Assembly (NCBI GenBank): GCA_946480525.1
Contig: CAMLLA010000209.1
Span: 1 to 7,355 of the forward strand
Source of the DNA: an uncultured Asticcacaulis sp.
Lineage (GTDB): Bacteria > Pseudomonadota > Alphaproteobacteria > Caulobacterales > Caulobacteraceae
Length of the DNA stretch: 7,355 nucleotides
Reading direction: 5' to 3'
Shown piece by piece: positions 1-4,942 of this stretch. The position numbers were made by a program, and so were the translations under genes. Numbering within the stretch: the stretch's first letter is position 1; every line of letters starts with the position of its first letter. The notes under the pieces are model-generated. The model was not told the DNA's origin. It worked only from the letters and a program-made list of their open reading frames with translations, and ran no database searches.

Positions 1-682
1 GACTGCCGGACAGCGGCGCCGTATAAAGACACAGGTCGAGCGTGTGCCGCCATTTGTGGAAGGTAAAGGTCGGCTGGTCTTCGGTATTCAATAACCGCAA
101 CCCGCCGTCGTCGAGCAAGGGTTTGAGTTCCTGCAACCCGTTGAGTGTATTGAAGTCCGCGAGAATGATCATCTCACCCTCGGTTTCGCGGACCAGGTCG
201 CGCACCTCGGCGAACTGCTTCTGGCGGACGTCCGCCTTCAGCGAAAAGTGGGTGAAGAGGACACTGAGGTCCGGGCGCAGGGCGACCTTATAGATCAGCC
301 GCTTGGTGCCGTTGCGAAAATAGAGACGGTCATAGGCGAACTCTGACTTCGCCAGGAAGCCGTTGCTCTTGCCGCCGTGGAAAGGCAGCTTTGACGTCCG
401 GCTGTTCGGCCCATACTTGTCGGCGACGTCATGAAAGCGATAGTCTCCGCACATCAGGGCCGATATCTGGTTGAACCAGGCGGTGTGCGCCGCTCCCTGT
501 TCCAGCTCGATCATGCAGCACAGGTCGGGCGCCTCGCGGTCGATGATCTGGCGGAACTGCGCCATCACCGCCTGCTGCTGCGCCGCCGATTTGTAAACGT
601 GACGATAGGCACGCGTCACATGGTGATACAGGCTGCCGCTGATGCCCGTCGCATAGCCGAGATTGCTGAACAGTATTTTCAT
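1..682 (-). CDS. Endonuclease/exonuclease/phosphatase (EEP) family protein, C-terminus outside the window
   Basis: An open frame runs from an ATG at 682 off the left edge (227 codons visible, no stop). The translation has the hallmarks of the EEP metal-dependent phosphohydrolase fold: an early N-S/N-L segment (FSNLGY, residues 5-10), a probable metal-binding Glu in MIELEQ (E59), the catalytic-type His in FTHFSL (H145), the ILADFNT motif (D176, N178) and a late HTLDL segment (D216) after PTFTF. The family hydrolyses phosphodiester or phosphomonoester bonds in nucleic acids, phosphoinositides or sphingolipids; the substrate cannot be told from sequence. No signal peptide or membrane segment is seen, so a cytoplasmic location is inferred. 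It begins 7 nt after the stop of the PLD-family gene, with only a weak Shine-Dalgarno, so translational coupling is likely. The pairing resembles E. coli ybhP beside clsB. Family assignment is firm; a specific name is not justified. Confidence 0.88.
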   Translation of the reverse strand, partial: MKILFSNLGYATGISGSLYHHVTRAYRHVYKSAAQQQAVMAQFRQIIDREAPDLCCMIELEQGAAHTAWFNQISALMCGDYRFHDVADKYGPNSRTSKLPFHGGKSNGFLAKSEFAYDRLYFRNGTKRLIYKVALRPDLSVLFTHFSLKADVRQKQFAEVRDLVRETEGEMIILADFNTLNGLQELKPLLDDGGLRLLNTEDQPTFTFHKWRHTLDLCLYTAPLSGS

Positions 683-689
683 ATCGTTA

Positions 690-1781
690 TCACACGCGTT
701 GCAGCATCATCGTCCCGATCCGCCCCATCAGACCATCGAACCATGACCTTGCCTGCTCGTCTTCCTGCCTGGACGGCCGGGCAAAGACGGCGTCGTCCGA
801 AAAGCTGCGGGCGACTTCGGCGACCATGGCCGGATCGCGCAGGATGATATTGGCCTCACGATTGCGGCACAGGCTCAAATAGTCGAAATTGCAGCTGCCG
901 AGCGTCGCCCACTGACCGTCGATGATAGCATATTTGGCGTGCAGAACCGAGCACTGATAAAGCAGGACCTCATATCCCTTGCCGCGCCACACCGGCAGCA
1001 ATGCGCGCGTCACACGATCGGCCAGGGCGACGTCGGTTTCATGCGACAGCAGGAGCACAATCCGCACACCTCTTGCCTTGGCCCGGCTGAGCGCTTCCCG
1101 CAGGCGGCGCGGCGGAAAGAAGTAGGGCGTGGCGATGCAGATCTCGTGCCTCGCGCCATCGATCGCGCTGACCATCGCATCGTAGAGCGGATAATGTCCG
1201 CCCTTGGGGTTTTGCGACACGTAGCAGGCGTCCATTTTATGGACGACGGTTTCCGCGCCGTCACCGTCCAGCCGGCCGTCTTCCAGATCGTGCCACATGG
1301 TTTCGAAATCGCGGCGGGCGGCTTCGGCCAGGCCGTCTTCCAGCCGCACCATGGTGTCCCGCCAGCTGCGCATATAGGCCGCCAGGCACATGCTGCCGAG
1401 ATAGGTCGCCGTTTCGTCGACGTGCAGCAGCTTCGCATGGGTTCTGGGCAACCACGACAAGGGCTTCAGCAGCTCCGCCGGGCGCAGCCGGTGATAGAAG
1501 GCGACCTCCGCCCCGGCGCTTTGCAGTTCGGCGATGACGGACGTCTTGCCGACCGCGCGGCTGCCGAAGGCGTCCAGGATGATCCGCACGTGCAGGCCTT
1601 CGCTGGCCTTGCGAGCCAGCAAACGCAGGAAGTCATGACCGACGTCGTCGGCCTTGACGATATATTGCTCGAAATCGATCGAAACCTTCGCCTGTTCGCA
1701 CGCCCGGGTCATGACGGCCCAGGCCTCGGCGGTCGTAAGATGAAACTCCATAGTCCCCTGTAGCCTTTTCACCTCTGTCAT
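690..1781 (-). CDS. Phospholipase D-like / cardiolipin synthase (ClsB-type) protein
   Basis: The 363-residue product has two complete HKD motifs: H115-A-K117 with D122 (THAKLLHVD), followed by GSMC, and H281-A-K283 with D288 (LHAKYAIID), followed by GSCNFDYLS. Two HKD motifs with this spacing are typical of bacterial cardiolipin synthases and related PLD transferases, which form cardiolipin from phosphatidylglycerol and a second phospholipid at the inner membrane. There are no N-terminal transmembrane helices, as in ClsB rather than ClsA, and it is somewhat shorter than ClsB (about 410 residues in E. coli). The start is uncertain. ATG 1781 has no good Shine-Dalgarno, whereas the in-frame ATG at 1751 (Met11) has AGGGG 3 nt ahead of it, too close to be ideal. 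The gene lies 34 nt downstream of the bactofilin gene and 7 nt upstream of the EEP gene, which suggests one operon. Another PLD-superfamily activity, such as a phosphodiesterase, cannot be excluded. Confidence 0.87.
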   Translation of the reverse strand: MTEVKRLQGTMEFHLTTAEAWAVMTRACEQAKVSIDFEQYIVKADDVGHDFLRLLARKASEGLHVRIILDAFGSRAVGKTSVIAELQSAGAEVAFYHRLRPAELLKPLSWLPRTHAKLLHVDETATYLGSMCLAAYMRSWRDTMVRLEDGLAEAARRDFETMWHDLEDGRLDGDGAETVVHKMDACYVSQNPKGGHYPLYDAMVSAIDGARHEICIATPYFFPPRRLREALSRAKARGVRIVLLLSHETDVALADRVTRALLPVWRGKGYEVLLYQCSVLHAKYAIIDGQWATLGSCNFDYLSLCRNREANIILRDPAMVAEVARSFSDDAVFARPSRQEDEQARSWFDGLMGRIGTMMLQRV

Positions 1782-1815
1782 ACAGAAGCTAGGCGCAGGG
1801 GATATCTGGATTCAA

Positions 1816-2142
1816 TTATGATTTGGGCGTGCAGCGGCCTTCGAAAGAGGCCCCCTGTTCGATTGCCAGCCGCTCGAAGTTGAGATCGCCGCGCACCTGG
1901 CTGGAAGGCTCAAGCTTGATGGAGGTCGCGGTGATGTTGCCCCTGACATTGCCACGGACTTCGACGGTTGCGGCCTTCAGATTGCCTTCCACCTGTCCGC
2001 CGGCCGAGACAATCAATGTCTCGACTTCGACATTGCCGATCACCTTGCCTTCGACGGCAAAGATGCCGGAGCCCCGGACATTGCCGGTGATGACGATATG
2101 GCCCGTGGAACTGGCTGATCCCGGATCCGAGTTCTGTATCAT
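1816..2142 (-). CDS. Bactofilin (polymer-forming cytoskeletal protein)
   Basis: The 108-residue protein has the bactofilin (DUF583) pattern: a short polar N-terminal tail (residues 1-14), then a run of short beta-helix rungs with regularly spaced Gly, Val and Ile (HIVITGNVRGSG, GKVIGNVEV, GGQVEGNLKA, GNVRGNITA, SQVRGDLNFERLAIEQGASFEG) and a short tail with one Cys. Bactofilins assemble without nucleotide into filaments on the inner face of the membrane and scaffold cell-wall or polar proteins. The length suits a small single-domain member. The N-terminus lacks an obvious transmembrane helix. ATG 2142 has AGGGG about 10 nt upstream. The gene precedes the PLD and EEP genes by 34 nt on the same strand, so it is probably the first gene of the unit. 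The context suggests, but does not prove, a link between a membrane-bound filament and phospholipid metabolism. Confidence 0.9.
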   Translation of the reverse strand: MIQNSDPGSASSTGHIVITGNVRGSGIFAVEGKVIGNVEVETLIVSAGGQVEGNLKAATVEVRGNVRGNITATSIKLEPSSQVRGDLNFERLAIEQGASFEGRCTPKS

Positions 2143-2225
2143 TTACGTAACCCCTGCGAAGACAACACGTCCGCGGTGCAAGAACCAAACCATACAAACG
2201 TGCTGCAAGTTTGGCCAGGGCGGGG

Positions 2226-2256
2226 CATGGGTGCGGCGTCTGCCATCGCACCCATG
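2226..2256 (-). terminator. Stem-loop downstream of the oxidoreductase gene, possible terminator
   Basis: Perfect 10-bp arms (CATGGGTGCG at 2226-2235, CGCACCCATG at 2247-2256) enclose an 11-nt loop. The hairpin begins 12 nt past the stop of the oxidoreductase gene and lies before the bactofilin start. No T-run follows on the minus strand, so it could be a weak or Rho-assisted terminator, or an mRNA-stabilising 3' hairpin. Confidence 0.5.
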
Positions 2257-2267
2257 TGTCTTTGGTA

Positions 2268-3101
2268 TCAGGCGCTCACCGGCGCATTGTCGCGCGCCCA
2301 TTGGTCCAGGCTGCGCGGCGCATGGCCCGACAGGCGCTCGACCGAGTCCGTCACCATTGCCGTCCAGCCTTCGCGTACCGGATGATAGATGGCGGCCAGC
2401 AGTCGCGCATAACCGTCGCCGACCACCGGCGTCAGCTTGGCGATAAAGGTGTCGTCGTCAAGCGACCTGTAGCCGATGGTGCGGCCATACGCCCTGGACA
2501 GGATGGCGGCGGCCTCGCCGTAGCTGAAAGCCTCCGGCCCGGTCAGCACGAAGGCCTGTCCGTTGAATGCGTCGCTGGTCAGCGCGCCGGCAGCGCTTTC
2601 GGCGATATCGCGCGCATCGATGAAGCTCGACTTGCCTTCGCCCGCCGGCACCTCGATCGTGCCATTGGCGATGTCGTGGCCCCAATAGGTCGCGAAGTTG
2701 TCGGAGAACCAGTTGGGCCGAAGGACCACGAACGGCGTACCTGAGCGCTGAAGCAGAAGCTCGACCTGGCGTAGCGGAATATTATCGTCTGCATCGACGC
2801 CGATGGCGGTTTGCAGCACGACCTTAATCTTGCGGCTGGCAAATTCGTCGATGACGGGCTTGAGGAGCGTCGCGGGATCCATCTCGCCCGGCGGCACCAC
2901 CAGATAGGCACGGTCAACGCCGTCCAGGGCGGCAATGACCGAGCCCGCGTCCTTCAGGTCGAGGCTGACCGTTTCGGCGCCCACTACCGGCTTTGGATTG
3001 CGGGCGGCGGCACGGACCTGTTCACCGCGTGCGACAAGGGTTTGTACAAGGTGGCTGCCGACATTGCCCGTGGCGCCAATAACCAGAATCTTCGCACTCA
3101 T
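2268..3101 (-). CDS. NmrA-family NAD(P)-binding oxidoreductase, QorB-like
   Basis: With the start at 3101 the product is 277 residues and opens with a Rossmann fold: MSAKILVIGATGNVGSHLV carries the GxxGxxG nucleotide-binding loop (G9, G12, G15). The LVARGEQVRAAARNPK segment follows, typical of NmrA-like and atypical short-chain dehydrogenases that favour NADP(H). The closest described type is E. coli QorB (YtfG), a cytosolic NAD(P)H:quinone oxidoreductase of about 286 residues. The frame stays open to an ATG at 3176, but the start at 3101 is preferred because GGAGA lies 6 nt ahead of it and the longer version adds 25 residues with no family resemblance. It is divergent from an HxlR regulator, as qorB is from ytfH, so control by that regulator in response to quinones or other electrophiles is likely. 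Some NmrA proteins are redox sensors without catalysis, so enzymatic activity is inferred. Confidence 0.85.
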   Translation of the reverse strand: MSAKILVIGATGNVGSHLVQTLVARGEQVRAAARNPKPVVGAETVSLDLKDAGSVIAALDGVDRAYLVVPPGEMDPATLLKPVIDEFASRKIKVVLQTAIGVDADDNIPLRQVELLLQRSGTPFVVLRPNWFSDNFATYWGHDIANGTIEVPAGEGKSSFIDARDIAESAAGALTSDAFNGQAFVLTGPEAFSYGEAAAILSRAYGRTIGYRSLDDDTFIAKLTPVVGDGYARLLAAIYHPVREGWTAMVTDSVERLSGHAPRSLDQWARDNAPVSA

Positions 3102-3107
3102 GAAACA

Positions 3108-3112
3108 TCTCC
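3108..3112 (-). promoter_or_regulatory. Ribosome binding site fixing the oxidoreductase start
   Basis: On the minus strand GGAGA stands 6 nt before the ATG at 3101. The upstream in-frame ATG at 3176 has no comparable site, which supports the shorter 277-residue protein. Confidence 0.7.
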
Positions 3113-3122
3113 ATAGCTTTCT

Positions 3123-3143
3123 ATTGGAAACCTGCTCTCCAAT
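3123..3143. promoter_or_regulatory. Inverted repeat, candidate HxlR operator
   Basis: ATTGGA (3123-3128) and TCCAAT (3138-3143) are perfect inverted arms separated by 9 nt. The site lies in the divergent intergenic region and overlaps the -35 box and spacer of the best plus-strand promoter candidate. HxlR dimers bind such dyads, often autoregulating, so this is a plausible operator. The assignment is inference. Confidence 0.45.
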
Positions 3144-3152
3144 GGTTAGAAT
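3125..3152 (+). promoter_or_regulatory. Candidate promoter of the HxlR-family regulator
   Basis: TTGGAA (3125-3130) and TAGAAT (3147-3152) are separated by 16 nt and match the sigma-70 consensus boxes at 4/6 and 5/6 positions. Transcription would begin near 3159, giving a leader of about 60 nt. Alphaproteobacterial promoters are often weakly conserved, so this is a prediction only. Confidence 0.4.
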
Positions 3153-3159
3153 ATAGCGA

Positions 3160-3172
3160 AGCTGACACAGCT
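3160..3172. promoter_or_regulatory. Second short inverted repeat in the divergent control region
   Basis: AGCTG (3160-3164) and CAGCT (3168-3172) flank ACA. On the minus strand the dyad falls in the region expected for the oxidoreductase promoter: TTGCAG is at 3177-3172, and a TATTCT or TATATT box lies 15-17 nt downstream. It could be a second regulator site, but a 5-bp arm can arise by chance. Confidence 0.3.
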
Positions 3173-3221
3173 GCAAAAGAATGCACTTTCAAGTCAGTAG
3201 GTTACCTGAAGGAAACCGCTT

Positions 3222-3617
3222 ATGAAAATTGACCATGTCCCGTTCGACCAGCTCCCCAACGTCTTCAGCGACCAGTGCCCGACACGAATGGTGCTCGACC
3301 GCGTGGCCGACAAGTGGGCCATATTGTTGCTGTTGCGCCTGCTCGATGGTCCGACGCGCTTCAACCAGTTGCATCGCGACATTCGCGGCATTTCGCACAA
3401 GGTCCTTTCGCAGACGCTCAAGAAGCTCGAACGCGATGGTCTGCTGACACGCCATGTCTTCGCCACCGTCCCCGTGACCGTCGAATACCGGGTGTCGCCA
3501 CTGGGCGAGACGCTGTGCGGCACGGTCAGCAAGCTGGCCACCTGGGCCGAAAGCCATATCGGCGACATCCTGGCGGCACAGGCGGCCTTCGACGCGCGGG
3601 CTGACGCCGCCTTATAA
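3222..3617 (+). CDS. HxlR-family winged helix-turn-helix transcriptional regulator
   Basis: The 131-residue protein is a full-length HxlR regulator. It shows the family opening with Cys-Pro (C19-P20) followed by VLDRVADKWAILLLLRLLDGPTRFNQLHRDIRGISHKVLSQTLKKLERDGLLTR, which is the winged-helix DNA-binding core. The wing (VPVTVEYRVSPLGETL) and a C-terminal dimerisation helix (LATWAESHIGDILAAQAAF) follow. Well-studied relatives (YodB, QorR, HypR) sense quinones, diamide or hypochlorite through a conserved N-terminal Cys, and C19 sits in that position. ATG 3222 has AAGGA 8 nt upstream. The gene is divergent from the QorB-like gene, so repression of that gene and of itself, relieved by electrophile attack on C19, is the natural model. 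The ligand is unknown. Family assignment is firm. Confidence 0.92.
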   Translation: MKIDHVPFDQLPNVFSDQCPTRMVLDRVADKWAILLLLRLLDGPTRFNQLHRDIRGISHKVLSQTLKKLERDGLLTRHVFATVPVTVEYRVSPLGETLCGTVSKLATWAESHIGDILAAQAAFDARADAAL

Positions 3618-3656
3618 CGTTGACGAACAAGGATTCTCAGGACACAAGCATCGGTC

Positions 3657-3706
3657 TTGTTTTGCCGCGATATTCAGCCAAAAACCGCTGCACACGTTTT
3701 GGCATA
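3657..3706 (+). repeat. Diverged copy of the intergenic palindromic element (hairpin 2 only) in the amidotransferase leader
   Basis: This 50-nt stretch aligns with 4666-4715 over its whole length with about three quarters identity: TTGTTTT, GCGATATT and AAAACCGCT are shared exactly. Its hairpin has perfect 7-bp arms, GCCAAAA (3677-3683) and TTTTGGC (3697-3703). The other copy uses GGCGAAAA and TTTTCGCC, so bases differ on both arms and pairing is kept. The first hairpin (AGATCGGAATG dyad) is absent. The hairpin ends 10 nt before the Shine-Dalgarno of the amidotransferase gene, so it may lie in its 5' leader. Confidence 0.7.
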
Positions 3707-3713
3707 CCTCTCC

Positions 3714-3720
3714 AGGGAGA
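3714..3720 (+). promoter_or_regulatory. Ribosome binding site fixing the amidotransferase start
   Basis: AGGGAGA stands 5 nt before the ATG at 3726. This favours that start over the in-frame ATG at 3657 and places the catalytic Cys at residue 2. Confidence 0.75.
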
Positions 3721-3725
3721 CAGAG

Positions 3726-4499
3726 ATGTGCGAGCTTCTGGCGATGAGCGCCAATGTGCCGACCGATATCCGCTTCAGCTTTTCCGCACTGACGCAGCGC
3801 GGCGGGGTGACGGGCAAGCATACGGACGGCTGGGGGATCAGCTTCTATGAGGACAAGGGCTGCCGCAGCCTGCACGACCCGAACCCGAGCGCGCATTCGG
3901 AACTGGCGAAGTTCCTGAAAGCCTATCCCATCAAGAGCCGGATCGTCATTGCCCACGTGCGCAAGGCCAATCGCGGCCGCGTCGCCCTGGAAAACACCCA
4001 TCCCTTCATTCGCGAAATGTGGGGGCAGTACTGGAGTTTCGCCCATAACGGCCAGTTGAAAGGCATCAAGAAGCGGACGCTCGGCCAATACGTACCCGTT
4101 GGGGCTACCGACAGCGAACACGCCTTTTGCTGGCTGCTGCATCAGTTGCGCCAGATGTACCCGAGCCGGCCTTCCGACTACAAGCTGGAACGCGCCTTTT
4201 CAGAGCTCTTCGCCTCATTGCGCGAACTGGGTGTCTTCAATGCGCTTTTAAGCGACGGCCGCACACTATACACCAGCTGCTCGACGAAGCTGTGCTTTAT
4301 CCGCCGCGCCGCGCCCTTCGGCCGGGCCAGCCTGATCGACGAAGACATGGAGGTCGATTTTTCCGAGGAAACCTCGCCCGACGACAAGGTGATCATCGTC
4401 GCCTCCCAGCCCCTGACCAGCAACGAAACCTGGACGCAGGTCAATGCCGGTTCGACGGTCGTCTTCCGCGACGGCGACGTCATCCGGCAATACGGCTGA
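3726..4499 (+). CDS. Class II glutamine amidotransferase, YafJ-like
   Basis: The 257-residue product begins Met-Cys-Glu-Leu-Leu. C2 becomes the N-terminal nucleophile once Met is removed, as in all class II (Ntn) glutamine amidotransferases. Other family marks are QRGG (24-27), HTDGWGISFY (32-41), IVIAHVRKA (73-81), NTHPF (90-94), FAHNG (105-109), where Asn and Gly help form the oxyanion hole, and TDSE (128-131). These enzymes release ammonia from glutamine, usually for a partner synthase domain. Here the domain is alone, as in YafJ-like proteins, and no acceptor enzyme is encoded nearby, so the physiological reaction is unknown. No signal peptide is seen. The gene lies 108 nt after the HxlR gene on the same strand. 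The hairpin element in between and the strong ribosome binding site suggest separate control. It is followed at once by large stem-loops. Confidence 0.9.
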   Translation: MCELLAMSANVPTDIRFSFSALTQRGGVTGKHTDGWGISFYEDKGCRSLHDPNPSAHSELAKFLKAYPIKSRIVIAHVRKANRGRVALENTHPFIREMWGQYWSFAHNGQLKGIKKRTLGQYVPVGATDSEHAFCWLLHQLRQMYPSRPSDYKLERAFSELFASLRELGVFNALLSDGRTLYTSCSTKLCFIRRAAPFGRASLIDEDMEVDFSEETSPDDKVIIVASQPLTSNETWTQVNAGSTVVFRDGDVIRQYG

Positions 4500-4546
4500 A
4501 GGGGTACTGCGAAAAGATGGAGGGGGCCATCGCCCGCAATACCCCT
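4500..4546 (+). terminator. Large stem-loop abutting the amidotransferase stop codon
   Basis: AGGGGTACTGCG (4500-4511) pairs with CGCAATACCCCT (4535-4546) with one C-A mismatch. An inner stem, GATGG (4516-4520) with CCATC (4527-4531), extends it. It starts at the base after the TGA. No T-run follows, so it may be a Rho-assisted terminator or an mRNA 3'-end stabiliser. Confidence 0.5.
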
Positions 4547-4582
4547 CCCCGACGAGACGACCAGAACACACCGGCCCGCCAT

Positions 4583-4616
4583 CTTCCTGCGCACCTCCGG
4601 TGCGAGGCGCAGGAAG
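4583..4616. terminator. Second GC-rich stem-loop in the convergent intergenic region
   Basis: CTTCCTGCGC (4583-4592) and GCGCAGGAAG (4607-4616) are perfect 10-bp arms. The 14-nt loop can itself form a small stem (ACC/GGT). The position between convergent genes suits a transcription terminator working with the hairpin before it, but neither strand shows a T-run. Confidence 0.45.
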
Positions 4617-4618
4617 CA

Positions 4619-4723
4619 CTAGATCGGAATGGGTTTAGGTGGAAACGTCATTCCGATCTAAGCTTTTGTTTTATAGCGATATTTAAGGCGAAAACCGCTT
4701 ACACTTTTCGCCATATCGCTCTA
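4619..4723. repeat. Two-hairpin intergenic palindromic element, complete copy
   Basis: Hairpin 1 has perfect 12-bp arms, TAGATCGGAATG (4620-4631) and CATTCCGATCTA (4649-4660), with inner GTTT/AAAC pairing. Hairpin 2 has outer arms AGCGATAT (4675-4682) and ATATCGCT (4713-4720) and inner arms GGCGAAAA (4687-4694) and TTTTCGCC (4705-4712). The loop is CCGCTTACAC, and TTAA is bulged on one side. The ends are short inverted repeats (TAGA at 4620, TCTA at 4720-4723). Positions 4620-4695 match 7280-7355 at 69 of 76 bases without gaps. It contains no coding capacity. It is A+T-richer than the flanking genes, which is consistent with a small mobile (MITE- or REP-like) element. Confidence 0.85.
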
Positions 4724-4942
4724 AAGAATACACATCTGTTTACGACGGCGGCGCGGCAAGGGATCACCGGAAATTTCGGCGCCGAATGCGCAAACGTGCC
4801 GAACGCTATCGTATAAATCCCGCAGAAACGGGGTGGGCTCCACCCATGGTAGAGGTCATACGCTCTTTTTCGCTGCGTTGCACCATATTTTTTGACGACG
4901 TTCGACCTCCGCCCGGACCACAGGATCAGCGTCGGAAAGGTG
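4724..4942. other. Non-coding remainder of the convergent intergenic region
   Basis: With the stem-loops before it, this completes a 443-bp stretch without a credible gene between the amidotransferase and the protease. I see no tRNA, no ribosome-bound frame and no clear T-run terminator for the protease on the minus strand. The only structure is a compact GGGTGG-gct-CCACCC hairpin at 4831-4845, about 100 nt past the protease stop, which might help end its transcript. Confidence 0.5.

Noticed and set aside
939..1763. A 274-residue plus-strand frame opposite the PLD-like gene
   Set aside because: It is the antisense shadow of a gene with two intact HKD motifs; its own translation has no family features.
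3102..3176. An N-terminal extension of the oxidoreductase to an ATG at 3176
   Set aside because: The extra 25 residues precede the Rossmann start without family resemblance and would consume the divergent promoter region; GGAGA before 3101 supports the shorter form.
3199..3207. AGGTTACCT palindrome in the HxlR leader
   Set aside because: Four-base arms are too short to claim an operator without further evidence.
3214..3222. AACCGCTTA at the HxlR start codon, identical to part of the repeat core
   Set aside because: Only nine bases match, no flanking stem is present, and the match overlaps the translation start; it is most likely chance.
3657..3725. An N-terminal extension of the amidotransferase to an ATG at 3657
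   Set aside because: Class II amidotransferases need the nucleophilic Cys directly after the initiator Met, and the good ribosome binding site precedes 3726.
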